DNA of 62,000 bases from Tubiluchus corallicola (GCA_030141605.1 JAQGDQ010000022.1:1060001-1122000); one strand, 5' to 3'. Shown: positions 46,761-58,904, counted from the first letter of the stretch. Notes: a model not told the origin generated them from the sequence alone. Numbers and translations: made by a program.

Positions 46761-49700
46761 ATGATTTTGTTGCTGGGTTTATTTCTTTTCGCGTTTTCAA
46801 ACGCGGAAAATGTAATTTTTGTGCAGCAAAATGAAACTTACCCAGTTGTTATGTGGCACGGAATGGGTACGCGAACTATTTCTTAGTAATCTTTTAATTC
46901 ATAAACTTACTTCAGTTATTGTGACTGTAGACTAGTGTTTAATTTAACATCAGTTTTAAGTTTCCTTTGTTTATAGAGTATGAATCGTCAGTTATTTCTG
47001 GTTGTGTGACTCCGATAACTTTTCAGTTCATTTGCCACCCATTCCCCAACCAACGTTATATTGTTATAATTTTTCTGCAGTTGTCACAATATACTTATAT
47101 AGTTAACCTTCCAAATTAGAACTGGCAGTCAACATAGTAATTACTAACTCGAATATGGTAGGTGGAGTGCTTTCCGCTGTAGTTCCTACCATTCAGTTTA
47201 ACTTGTATTGATAATGATAAAAGTTTTTCTTGTGATCGAGATGCTAGCCAATTAGCCACACATTTATTTAACTGTTATTGAAAATACTGAAGCTTAGTTC
47301 CAAGTGTAAAAACTGCATAGTTTTAGGTTTGCCTAAACCTCAAATTATCTGTCCCCTGCCTGATGAGCCACACATCTGTGGTTGCATCTACTGTTGACAT
47401 TATAATTTTCAATGCCACTTGAAGAATGGGAATCAAACCTTCTGTGGTAACATATGTGAATGTGTTGGTAAGTGGTGGGCTGTGGAGATGAAATGAGCAG
47501 CAGTATACTATGAAATTTCATTGAGCACTGTCTATGAAAAACAGAACAGCCACAAATGTGGAACAAGGTGATGCATAGCGTATTAACATAGAGCAAATTC
47601 AACACATGGCATATGTGTGTTGTATTTCCATATCATGGGCTGCTTAGCTTTATTCTGTTTTATTAATTCACATCAGTTGGAATTTGGATAGTGTGGGTTA
47701 CTGTGCATAAAATGTAGTATGGCAGGCGCCGTTTAATAGACTCACTTTGGGACGAAGTGTTTTGACCCAATTAACCGACTCAGTCAATTAGCCAAAGGTT
47801 TAGTATATTATACAAGTTATACAGGGTTTAGCCTACTATACAAGTACGAGTCATCACTCATCACTATGCATTGCAAAGGCTTTAAATGGATTTTAGAAAT
47901 GAATTAATGTCAAAAATACCCATGTGCAATTATTGAAGAATCATAATTTATATAAGGGAACTAATAAAAAAAGAAAAAAAATTGCTAAGGTCGGTTGCTT
48001 CATTTCTTCACATAGAAGTTGGTTTAAGAAATTCTCATAGTGATAAAAACATTGAAAATCTGTGCTGTATACTGCACATATTCAAGCAAAATACCTAGTC
48101 ACCTATTGCTTCAGCTGTAGTTGGTGATCACCTTGTGAAAAGCTGCAAGAGCTTCAAAAAAAAGCACTGGGCAAATGATTAAATGTTTAGCTTCCAGAAC
48201 TAATGAGGTTATAAACAACAGCAATGGATAAACGGGTGGCAGATTCAAAGCAAAGCCACTATGCCAACATATTAGCACATATGATAAACACACTGGACTT
48301 GCTTACACACGAAGCTGTACTTAACATGACTGTTTCTACATAGATTATAGTGCACAAAAGCGATGTAAAGATGACATAAAAGCAGTAAAAGCTGTTTGGG
48401 TACGCACAAGTATTTTATTTTAAGTGCGTGAAGTAAAAATATCGAGCCAGTTATGCAGAGGTATTTGGAATTAGTTACTCAGAGTTTTTTATATGCATTT
48501 GAATAGGAGCAGCCTGTTTCAGGGGTTTTTGAGTCAAGTGACTGAGTCTATTAACCGTGAGTTTAATAAACGGCACCGTACTGTAGTGAAAGTGCTGGTT
48601 TTAGATCTAACAGATTAGTAGGTAATATATTGTTTTGAGATTTTCATAATGTACCTGATAGCTGAAATTGTACCCTTTCAGGCATATGAGAACAAGTTGG
48701 GGATAAGATGGCTCACAGAGGGGTACTTTCCATTACCAGTCCAACAACTGTCGCAGATTTGTTAAAAGTGCTACATGAAGTGCAGCCAAATCGTGTGGGC
48801 GTGAGAAATCTCTTTGGCTCTATAACACACTTTGCATTTCCAACTAACCCATTTGATGAAGTTTACCCGCGCTTGCTGGTTGGCGATAAATCGATCGCTA
48901 TGAACAAAGATCGACTGAAGTTTGAAGGTGTTACTCATGTGCTTAATACCGCTCAGGGTGGACGATTTGCGCAGGTGAATACAGGCCCCTCTTTCTACGC
49001 AAGTATTGGTGTTCAATATTACGGAATTTGTGCTGAGGATAGTTTCGAATATAAGCTGTCTACTCATTTCAGTGAGTGTGCGTTTTTCATAGACAGTGCT
49101 CTGCAGTCTGGAGGAAAAGTACTCGTGCACTGCTTTCAAGGAATAAGCCGATCGGCTACGATTGTTGTCGCATTTTTAATGATGAAAAGAGGCATGTCAG
49201 CCAAGGAGGCTTTGCGTACAGTTCGTCTGAGACGAGAAGTATATCCAAATGATGGCTTTTTGGCCCAGTTGTGTGAACTAGAATCTGTCTTAAGATCTTG
49301 AACTAGAAAGAAATGCCAAAGAAATATTGAAATTTTTTATATACTTGATTCATTGTCTTCTTTATACTTATTGGACTTTGTTTTAGGGCATTTTAGAATG
49401 TCATGCAGTGTCTGTGATTAGAACTTAAATAGGCCTTGTAGTGGGCTAGTGCTGTGATTATATTGTTTTCAATTTTTAATATAAATTTATTGTTATTTTT
49501 CAGATGTTTTATAAAAAACTATTTTAAGAGATTACTTAAATACACAAGTAATATTTTGTTCAAAATGTAACATTTAGGGAAACTTGTTGTCACATTTAAG
49601 TCTTTTACTGGCTATCTATCATTCTTCAATGTTTCTTTTAATAAACTCTGATTACTTGTTGAAAAAAGGAAAAATGGAAATAAGTGTTGTGTATCACATT

Positions 49701-52700
49701 CTCATATGTTGGTGTTGCATTATTAAAAAAAATGCTTTTGATAAATACGTGAACAATAGCAATAAACTGGAAAAAGTTATTTATTTTTCTCTGAATTACG
49801 TACACTGGCAATCAGCAAGATGTGTCAAGGATGTATATTTTATGGATCTGATTGTCTTGATTTCTCAAAAACATGTTGAAGAAATGGTTAAAATATTTCT
49901 AATCTGGACATATTGATTTTTATTTTTCACTTGAATAAGTTTGGCATTAATTTTAGAAAGGTGTTTTTTGGGTGTGTGGCCTGCACTACTCCATGTAAAA
50001 TGTTGTATAAGTGTAAATTTTGACACTTGATGGCGGGGCTTACCAGATATTGAGTGGCTATGGCAGGACTGGAATTGTTGGTCTATCTCAGCTAGGTAAA
50101 GATGTGACACTGAACCAGCAGATCTGTGGGTGGCAGTATAGATGATAATGCCCAGAAGCAGTTTTTCCCAGTGGTCACTCATCCATTCACTAACCAGGTT
50201 CCTCATTGCTTAGTTTCTTTAGCCAAGTGTGCTTTTTTGCTAACATTACTTTCATGCCATGTAGTTCGAGCACCATTCAAAAATATAATTTATTATTTCC
50301 TTAGTTTAAAATAGTCTTAGGTACATTGCTCCGTGGCTGTTCTCGTGGAAGTTTACAAATCCAACTTAATTTGGTATAGATTTGGATAAATTTGCATTAT
50401 TTTTGCACTTTAAGTGCCAATAATGTTTACTTTGCCATTATATCGATTTTGATTAAGTGTGTGATTTGTTGAAAAAATATTGCAGCTGTTGCTAAAATGT
50501 AGTCAGTGAACTGCTTTTAATTCCTATGCTAGCAAACTTGGCTTAGTTTTTGTAAAATGTTGGACATGAATTCTTAACAGCATTTTGTAATTGTCTGCAT
50601 AAAAGATGGAAAGTTTAACAAATCAAATTTTATACAATTTTAACCCTGACATTTTCAAATGGGTTTGTTGTTACTTTTTCTTCGTTGTTCTAGATACATT
50701 ACTTGGAGCCTCTTGTTTTCTTTAAACTTCCGTCAAATTTAATCAAATTGTAGTACATATTTGTTACATTCATTTTAAGTTATGGCCTGAATATACCAAA
50801 GAATTGTTGTGTTTGCCAGCAGAGTTGTTTGTTGCATTGTTTGAAAATTTATGTGAAATATACAAGCGTTTCTTTTGAATGCAGGATTGTTAATGTTTTT
50901 GGATTTACATTGTCAATCTGTTAACTGGTAGACAGACCATTTACATACACAAGACATGAGATCGTCAGCATTTGTTGTTTATTTTCCTGCCATATAGGTT
51001 GCCAAGCTAATTATGTACAAAAAGACATCATTTAGCACAAGTTTTTGGTTTTTCTAATTGCTTTTTTAATTTTTTTGCCATTGTGTTTGTATATGTGCAA
51101 GGAACCTCTAGGAGCCAGAATGTTTGCATCTGTACCTACAATAATTGCTCCACTTGTACCTGCAGCAATTACAAGCTCAGCTAAATTTTACATTTGTGAA
51201 GCCAAAACAGTGTCTTTGCTCCTTACTAAAGTAGTTCAGAGATTACAAAATGTAATAGGTATAATAGTTTTTGTTGCTCGCAGCTTCTTTGACAAATTCA
51301 TATACGAAATTATGTTTTAGGTAACTGACTTTATACGTCCTTTTTCAGGTGATACTTGCTGCAATCCTCTTAGTTTGGGCTCCATCCAGCGACTAATTGA
51401 GAAGCATGTCCCTGGAATTTATGTGCATTCGCTAGAGATAGGTAGCGGGTTTGTAGAAGACATGGAAAATGGCTTCTTTATGAACTCAAACGATCAGGTT
51501 TTAACATTTTGCTTAACTACGCATTTGCACTAAAGCATTTCATGTGTGAAGAACTGGTAATAGCCAATATCTAAATAACTTAATTATCTTGATAAAAGTC
51601 TTAGCCCAATCTTAGCATATGATTTGAAGGCTTTCCTTTACCTGATAGGCCTGTCTCATTAAGCAACAATGGTCTTGTCACTTAGGAGTTCTGAACAGTA
51701 GCTAAGAGTTAGCACTATTTTCAGTTTTAATGTATTAAGTGGTTATGTATACTGGCTTTGCACTACAGTTACTAACCTAGCCAAGTCATTTGCATATATT
51801 TATTTATTACTGGAAAACGATAACAGCTTTTGCACAAGTATACATGAAAACGCCCACAGACCAAAACAAAGCAACATTGTTTTACACCACATTTCACAAC
51901 TCCTTATACACTTATGCAATAAGCCATCAAGTTTACCTGCATCTGTGAAAGCTATGTAGGTGTCACATTTTTCCACATAACAAAGAACAGTAACTATAAA
52001 GTACTTGTTGCAAAGACAATAATTGCCCTCTTACATGTCTTTATTTAAATGTAGGTGACAAGGTAGTCTGTTTACTTTCATTTTTATATGTGTTACATTT
52101 TTCTTCAGTGTGATGAATAATAGTCTCAAATAAATTCTTTTTTAAGAGAATAATGTGACAAATTATTATGCATTATTACATCAGGCTGTTCAAATCTTTT
52201 GTTAGTCTTGTTAACAAAAATTTTGCCGACTGTGATAAGCTAAAAAAAAGATTTCAACAGCCCTGAAGTTGGTACAGAATTAGGTATTATAGTGCAAAAA
52301 CCTCTTTTGGTGTAGGATTTGCATCTTTCTATTCTACTCACTTTTCAAATACAACAAATTTTAAAATAATGTCATTAGTGAATGGTATCAATATCGCTGT
52401 AATCAACAATACTTGAGGAGTCTTGTTTAAGAGTTGTCACAACTTGCTTGTGTGTTGTATGATGTTGGTATTAACAAATCATTGAAAACAGACAAGTTGT
52501 TACTAACACTTTATGCCACTTTTGTAGATAGCACTTGCCTGTAAGAAAATTGCAGCTGATCCAAAGCTAAGAGGAGGCTACCACGCAATGGGTTTCTCTC
52601 AAGGTGGACAATTCTTGTAAGTTATACACCATTGGGTTTTCAGTTCTTAAAAAACGATTAAGGAAGTGATTCGTATAACTAATCTGGAAAGCAGAGGAAT

Positions 52701-55700
52701 TTTTTGTCAGTGCTTGTTTACGAAATATTTCAAGTTTTTGCTGTAACTGAGGCCTGGCAGATGGGGTAGACTCGTTTTCCAGAAAAGTTTTTGCCAGTTT
52801 TCCCTGACACAAAAAAAAATCACAGAAAACTTTTTTGCCAGAAAAATTTATGTCACAGAAAGAAATTCCCAGAATAGCCATTTCCCAGAACCATCATTTC
52901 CCAGAAAATGAAATTCATGGAAAATGTAATGTTAGATGATGCAAAATCAAAAGTAGTTTGTTTTAATTACGTGTATTGATTAATACCAATTATGTGATAA
53001 GAAAATGTGATCAATTTGTTAAGACAAGAAAGTAGATCTGTAACATAGGAACAATCATGTTGATCTTTACATATACGCAATAGTGAGTAATCGCGCCATT
53101 GAAGTGAAGCCGTGTCGAGCTTGTTGTCTGACTGCTTAGGAATCTCACTTTGGACAGTTCCTTTCACTGTTATGCCGAATTATTTTGCTGACTTAAGGAG
53201 GATGTATATGCATCTGATTGTGACTGTGACATCTCTGCTTGTTCAATATTTCATCTCAGTGAATTATTTTTAAAATGAACTAGGATCCGGTCATGAAAGA
53301 ACCTGCAAAAAAATCTTGTAAAGGAGCTGATTCAAAATTTATTGAGCAAATTTGGACTTCATTATAAGGCTTGGTGTTTTCATTTTCTAGATTCTTTATT
53401 AAGCTTTATTTCAAATCATTTGAAAATCAGGTAAATTTGAGGTGGTTATATGGCAAATGATACAATGCAAATTGAATCTAATTTGACGTAGAGAGGGAAA
53501 GGCAAACAGAAAAAACCTGAAGGCTTTATCCTACTAAAATAGCAAATCGTGCAACTAAAAACGCAACTACGATTTTTCTGTTAAAAAAATATTTCCGGGA
53601 AGTTTTTTCTGTAAAAAAGTAAAAAAGTTTCTGGGAAACAGACCTAAACCCTGGCAGATTGGTAGCCAGGCCGATTATTTTGGCTTCAGGAATATTTTGA
53701 ACAAGACAGAATTTTGACAGTTGGCAACAACAAACTAATAATTAATTTCAATAATATAAGCATTAGGCACTTATTGTTTTTTTAAATTAGTTTTCTGCTT
53801 TGGTTTGAATTTTGAATGCACTTTAATTGTGAAAGAAAGCAAGAGTTCAAATTTCAGTAAATTGTTTTGTGGTAAGTCCTTTCTAATGTAATGGTTTTAA
53901 GAGCTAAAAAGTGAATCGGATGCTAAATATTTTACTGAATGCACGAGTAAATTAAATACAGAATTTATACAGATTTTAAAATACTTGTACAGTAGGCGCC
54001 ACTTAATAGACTTGCTTTGTGACCGAAGTGTTTTGACCAAATTAACCGACTGAACCTATTAACCAATGGGTATAGTATTACTGGTATAGAAGTATGAATC
54101 ATCAGCCTAGTATACAGTGCAAAGGTTTTTAATGAATTTTAGAAACAAAGTAATGCTTAAATTCTTTTGAGCCATTAAAATTTTAAAAAAATATTTAAAA
54201 ATATTAATTTATATAAGTGATAAGCTTATCTCTTGTAACATAGTGGGAATTGAATCTCAAGTGAATCGGGTGTAACTAAAACAGTTCTGAATCATCTGTT
54301 CACTGACATTGCTCCATGACATAGAGATATGTAAATGAGCTCCAGTAAATGCAGTGTGTTGAGGAGGCTGCGGCATTGTCCAAATCCATTGCTTCTAACA
54401 CTTTCGCATAATTGACGTACTTTGGGAAATTTTCGACTGCGCTGCAGGCGCATCTCTACCCCATCTTTGAAAATTTATCGTACTGCTCTAAAATTTTCAG
54501 TTTCTCCTTAACTGTTAGATCTTTATGCTTATGCTCCATTTTTCAAACTTCTTAACTTTATGTTCTTATTTGCTGTAAAATGTTTACTTTTGTAAGTCAC
54601 GAGGAATACTGGCTGATTACTGTACCAACGTCTTTGACTGTTAACTGATTAAGAGTGAAAGCATGATTTGCTTAAAAGCTTCAAAAGGAAAACCTCTAGA
54701 CAAGTGATGAAATGTTTAGCTTCCGGAAATTCTTGGGTAATGAGGTTAATTGCAGTGGACGAGCGGGTAACAGATTCAAAGCAAAACTGCTGTGCTACCA
54801 TATTAGTATATGATAAATGTACCTGCTTATAAGCAAAACGGTACTTAACGTGATTGTTTCTACGTATATTTTGGTGCACAAAAGCCAAGTAAAGATAACA
54901 TAAAAGTAGGAAAGGCTCTTTGGGCAAATATAAATGTCTTGTTTTAATTATGTGAAAGAAAAATATTGAGTCAATTATTTAGAGTTACTTGAGTCAATTA
55001 CCGACAGTTTTTATGTACATTTGAATAGAAGTGGCCCGTACCAGGCATTTTTAAGTCATTTAAGCGATTGAGTCTATTAACCGTTTTTAAGTGGCGCCTA
55101 CTGTATTTTAAAATACGAGGCACGGTTTTATCCGTAATAGAATTGTTCTGTACTTTTTAAACTTTAAGCATCTAAATTGGTTTTGTAGAAAATTTATTGC
55201 TACTGCAAAATTTTATTTTTAATCAGGAGAGCTGTTGCACAAAAATGTCCAATTCCACCAATGATAAACCTGATTTCATTTGGAGGACAACATCAAGGTA
55301 TAGTGTCGCTGATAACAGCCATTTTCAATTACAGACCTGTTACACATTTTAGTATGATTTTAGCAAGTTTTATCAACATTTTGCAACAAAGGTTCGGTTA
55401 GGTTCTCCCTGCTAAATTGGATGGAAAGAGGAAATGATTCGATTTCAGGCTGAGCCAAAATCTTATGGTGAAGAAACCAGGAATTCAGTGTTGTACAGTT
55501 TCATCAGAAAATTATTAGAATGAAACTTGCCAGAATTCCATTCCATAGTCCTTCATGCTGGTTGTCATGATGGAATCGTTGTTGAGCTGACAAATGGCTA
55601 AATCGCTTGCCCACCAGTCTACTGAACTGACGAACCATTCAATACCGGTATCTTTTAGCTGGTATACTTTGCAAGGATGAATGCCACCACAATAGACAGG

Positions 55701-58371
55701 AATGAAAAATAAATGACATTTTGGCCGCATTGCAATATGTAATAATGAATTTTTGGCATATGCTTTCAGTGATTGAAGCGTAAATTTATGTCAAATTGAA
55801 GTTATGGCTTATATGAATGAAAACTTAATCAATAGCACAGTCATCACATTGAATAAACTTTTTTCGGCACGGATGATTCTTTTTCCTTCATATTTTAGCT
55901 ATATAACGTTGCCCTGACAGTATTGATATAAGCAGTAGTCAAGATGTTTTTGTTTTGAATTGAATGACAGTGGTGAAATGATAAACTTGGAGGTGTCTTT
56001 TGTCTTTAAGGGTAGTATTTGTTAAGTAATGATGCATGTTGAGCTTTTTTAAATTGCAGTTCAGTAGGAACATTTTATTCTGAAGGAACTACACTTACAG
56101 TCTGTGTGTCAGTATGTGATGCTGTTACAAATATCAACTGCTTTCATCACTGTGTGCCATCCCTAGGCATGTCTAATAGTAAGAATTGTTATGTATTTCG
56201 CATTTTCAGGTGTGTATGGCTTCCCACGTTGCCCTGGTGACAACTCAACACTCTGCGATATTGTTAGGAAGCTCCTGAACTTGGGAGCATATACTAGGTG
56301 ATCATTCACCTGCTTAAGCCATCTATAGTACCTGATATTTTAACTGTGTCTTTTTCAGTGTGCTCAGCAACATGGCTGAGTTGTTCCTAGTTAGTTTCTG
56401 AATGGGCTAGAGAAGTTTTACGTCAATGTGAACTTATTTTGCCAAGAACTTCAAATTAAATGCTTGTCCTGGAAATCTGGAGCACAAGGAAATTGTTTGC
56501 TAACTTATCCAGTATTCCAAACTCTGACAAGTTGTACATGTCGAGTATGATTTAGTATTTAGTATTTACTCTAGTCTCTAATGTGAGCAAACTAACAGTT
56601 CAGAATGTTGGGACTGAATTATGACTTTGATTATAGGGGGCTAGTAACGATCACATTGACTTGTAATCCCAAGGTCCTTGCTTCAAACCAGCTCAGTCAC
56701 AACTTTTCGTACATTTCTGTGCTTTCAGTTAAGTTTTGTTGCGAAAATTCGTCATTATTCTCTCAGATTTATAAATAGTTAATTTATTGTGAACTGGAAA
56801 TTTGTTTGCCACTGGTTTAGAAGTGTGCTATTGGCCATTTTGCATTTGCTTTGCTACTTCTGCAATTATAATCAATTAGGTTTGAATAAAAGGAAAAATG
56901 CGCTTTCTACTTTTAAAACATCGTAAAAAAATTTCTGTGTTATCAGGTCTTTAACTTCTCAAATTAGATACTGCTGCTGTTCTATGATTGCTAAAAGTAA
57001 TACAATTGTTTGTTTTTTCATGCACATTATCATTTGATGGACGAACACATTTACAGCTTTGTGCAGCACAAGTATGTATTTGTAGTTTTTAAACTGTATA
57101 GTTTAATATTAGTAATTGTGTCGCATTAAGCAGTAATCAAGATGGCAACTGTCATTATAACAACTTTTAATGTGTACAGCTAATAGATAAGCTTAATAAT
57201 AATCGTCAAAAATAATAAACTCACTAATTATAGATGATACCGTAATTATAATTAGGCTAATAAATAGGTTTATTTTATAATTAAATTTGCAGTTTAGTGC
57301 AAGCGCAGTATTGGCATGATCCACTAAATGAAGAACTGTACCGAAATAAAAGTATTTTCCTTGCAGATGTTAATCAAGAAAATGTAAGTTATTGATATTG
57401 TCTTTTTAGTACACCTTCTCAATATCATGTGTTTCTGCTTTTCCTCTTGTAGCATATTGTTGATTTATATACCCGAAACCTAAGTCTAATGTTACTATAC
57501 AGCTTAATGTTATTGAATAATTATTTAATAAGGATATTATTTGTATTTTGTATAGCATGTGCTCTTATTATTTGCAGGTCAAGAATCCAAAGTACAAGGA
57601 AAACCTGGCAAAACTGAAGAATTTTGTGATGGTTATGTTTGCAGATGATACCATGGTGGATCCGAAAGAATCTGAGGTAAAAAAATTGAATTCTTTAATG
57701 TAGATTCAAATTTTTAGTAATTTAAATGTTGAAATCAGAAATCGATTATCTATTAGTAGCAAAAATGACATTAAGATCTAAAAGTTTTCCTGAAATTGTT
57801 AAAAAAAGCAAGTGATATGTAAAGCACTAAGTTGTCTTGGCATACCATCTTAAAAAACATTAACAGACAGACACGTATTGTTCCATGACTAGTTTGAAAG
57901 CATTTCACGTGCTGCCACACAGCAAACTTGGCACTCTGCAAAATAGATCTGCTACTCAGTGGCAGTGCTGATTGTGGTAGGACTGGCATCTTGCTTATGA
58001 TCAAGGTATCCTTCAAGTCTAAGAGTCTATGAACCAGAAGATGTGGCTCAGCCTTTTTCGAATGTGAATATATCCCTTCAACAAGCTGTGTTCATATGTT
58101 CAACCTATGGTCACATGGTCACCCATTCGTTTGCTGAGCAGCCTCAGTTAATATTCTATTTGATTTTTTATAGTGGTTTGGCTACTATGTTCCTGGACAG
58201 TCAGAGAAGCTTATGACTTTGCAAGAAAGTCTGCTGTACAAAGAGGACTGGCTTGGCCTTAAACAAATGGACAAGAACAAGAAACTACACTTCCTCACTT
58301 CTCCTGGAAATCATCTTCAATTTTCTGAGCAGTGGTTTATCGACAATATTCTGAACAAATTTGTTAAATGA
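46761..58371 (+). CDS. PPT1: Palmitoyl-protein thioesterase 1, eight coding exons, complete
   Basis: Lysosomal hydrolase that removes thioester-linked palmitate from cysteines of proteins under degradation. Exons: 46761-46866, 51349-51497, 52528-52616, 55227-55297, 56210-56297, 57293-57383, 57578-57676, 58174-58371, all with GT donors and AG acceptors in compatible phases. They give 296 residues (human form about 306). A signal peptide (about 1-15) is followed by WHGMGD in the oxyanion-hole region. The nucleophile is S109 in GFSQG, the catalytic Asp is D222 (FADDTMVDP) and the His is H278 (PGNHLQFS). Other family blocks are [26 protein letters not shown] and [10 protein letters not shown]-glycosylation sequons lie at N24, N150 and N186. 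The sequon that overlaps the catalytic Asp in vertebrates (NDS) is DDT here. Introns 1 and 3 carry transposons, and intron 1 also holds a DUSP gene. Confidence 0.96.
47715..48583. mobile_element. pogo/Tigger-like non-autonomous element, copy 1 (PPT1 intron 1)
   Basis: The ends are inverted: caggcgccgtttaatagact on the left and ttaataaacggcaccgtactg on the right. The left end (aatagactcactttggga... gaagtgttttgac...ttaaccgact) matches copy 2 at 53990-55103 closely, and the minus-strand interior around 48120-48290 is similar to copy 2 near 54660-54810. The TA duplication is clear only on the right (TA at 48584-48585). Confidence 0.8.
48708..49301 (+). CDS. Dual-specificity protein phosphatase (DUSP3/VHR-like), nested in PPT1 intron 1
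   Basis: A 197-residue atypical DUSP in one exon, expected to dephosphorylate phospho-Tyr and phospho-Ser/Thr in the cytosol or nucleus. The domain covers about 48-195: [10 protein letters not shown] at the start, [10 protein letters not shown], general acid D111 ([13 protein letters not shown]) and the P-loop [11 protein letters not shown] with nucleophile C142 and R148. [17 protein letters not shown] and [14 protein letters not shown] follow, as in DUSP3, DUSP13, DUSP26 and DUSP29. All catalytic residues are present. The start ATG at 48708 has A at -3 and G at +4. An acceptor (accctttcag) ends at 48681, so an upstream leader exon is likely. Same strand as PPT1. It could be an old retrocopy or a normal nested gene. 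Confidence 0.92.
   Translation: MAHRGVLSITSPTTVADLLKVLHEVQPNRVGVRNLFGSITHFAFPTNPFDEVYPRLLVGDKSIAMNKDRLKFEGVTHVLNTAQGGRFAQVNTGPSFYASIGVQYYGICAEDSFEYKLSTHFSECAFFIDSALQSGGKVLVHCFQGISRSATIVVAFLMMKRGMSAKEALRTVRLRREVYPNDGFLAQLCELESVLRS
49640..49645 (+). terminator. Candidate polyadenylation signal for the nested DUSP gene
   Basis: AATAAA about 340 bases after the DUSP stop, inside PPT1 intron 1. Use of this site would end the DUSP transcript before PPT1 exon 2. Confidence 0.45.
50000..50200. repeat. Member of an unclassified dispersed repeat family
   Basis: The core agaagcagtttttcccagtg followed by gtcactcatccattcacta (50155-50195) recurs, diverged, at 42983-43020 (+), 40449-40484 (-), 13265-13302 (-) and about 58105-58135. 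The copy in intron 7 (57850-58140) also shares upstream blocks such as gaaccag-agat-tgtgg. It may be the 3' end of a LINE or SINE. Confidence 0.5.
52763..53651. mobile_element. hAT-type foldback element in PPT1 intron 3
   Basis: TGGCAGAT at 52755-52762 is repeated at 53652-53659, an 8-bp target-site duplication (9 bp if the preceding C is counted). The ends are ggggtagactcgttttccag on the left and ctgggaaacagacctaaacc on the right, inverted with mismatches. Blocks of cccagaaa and agaaaactttttt recur toward the ends. The 889-bp interior has no transposase frame. Confidence 0.7.
53990..55103. mobile_element. pogo/Tigger-like element, copy 2 (PPT1 intron 3)
   Basis: The 1114-bp element is flanked by TA on both sides (53988-53989 and 55104-55105). 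Terminal inverted repeats are cagtaggcgccacttaatag and ttttaagtggcgcctactg, extended by ttaaccgact/gagtctattaacc further in. It carries a transposase remnant on the minus strand (next entry). TA duplication, CAGT ends and a CENP-B-type helix-turn-helix remnant place it in the pogo/Tigger group of Tc1/mariner. Confidence 0.85.
54456..54539 (-). pseudogene. N-terminal remnant of a pogo/Tigger (CENP-B/TIGD-type) transposase
   Basis: From ATG at 54539 the minus strand reads [19 protein letters not shown], the start of the CENP-B N-terminal DNA-binding helix-turn-helix of TIGD/Tigger proteins. After about 27 codons it meets a stop (54456-54458). The DDE catalytic region is not present, so this copy is inactive. 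Confidence 0.75.
56637..56705 (+). repeat. tRNA-like fragment in PPT1 intron 5 (possible SINE head)
   Basis: ggggctagtaacgatcacat, then a cttgtaatcccaag anticodon-like arm and gcttcaaaccagc as a weak B box. It resembles a decayed tRNA-derived SINE head. No tail is seen. Confidence 0.3.
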
Positions 58372-58895
58372 ATTGCCGTCTTAGAAGCCAACTAAGTAGC
58401 TACAAATTTAATCTAGCAATGTAAGACCCCTTTGTGTTATTTGTTTTATTATTATATGGTTACTAATAATCAAAACATTGAGAATAATCGAGAAAAAAAT
58501 TCTAAGTGTTGTATTAATGAGCAGCTGCATAGTTTAATATTTATGCTTCTGTCGGTTCAGTGTAAATCACAGTAAATAGTTTTTTTTGGTACTATAGTTT
58601 GATGTGAAGGTTCCGACATGGGCTCATGGCGTTACCTCAGTGTACCACATGCTTTGTCAGCTACTGAGTTGGTTTTTAATTGGGAAATCTAACAAAATTC
58701 CAAAGGCTGTGATCTTACCGTGATTGTCAATGTAATATATAATACTATGGCCTGGCGCTTATGTTTTTATTAACGATATTTGTCCCATGTATAAATGAAT
58801 TAGCAAATATAAAATTTTCAAATAACAAAATACTTAAGTAGTTATCAATTGCTTCTTTGTTTATGTATTAAATGTCATTTTAAAATCCCAGTGCT

Positions 58896-58901
58896 AATAA
58901 A
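58896..58901 (+). terminator. Polyadenylation signal of PPT1
   Basis: AATAAA about 525 bases downstream of the PPT1 stop codon, preceding the tail-to-tail junction with POLD2. Confidence 0.5.
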
Positions 58902-58904
58902 TAT

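Larger units (their letters stand above)
46867..51348 (+). other. PPT1 intron 1 (4.5 kb) hosting a nested gene and repeats
   Basis: The donor at 46867 is gtacgc and the acceptor ends tttttcag at 51348. It contains a pogo/Tigger-type element, the DUSP gene and a dispersed repeat at about 49990-50200. Frames at 47345-47605 and 51045-51320 are not supported as genes. Confidence 0.85.

Noticed and set aside
48771-49139. 122-codon minus frame over the DUSP exon
   Set aside because: Antisense shadow of the phosphatase coding frame, which has all catalytic motifs.
49584-49916. 110-codon plus frame after DUSP
   Set aside because: Lies in the DUSP 3' region and PPT1 intron 1; AT-rich composition, no domain.
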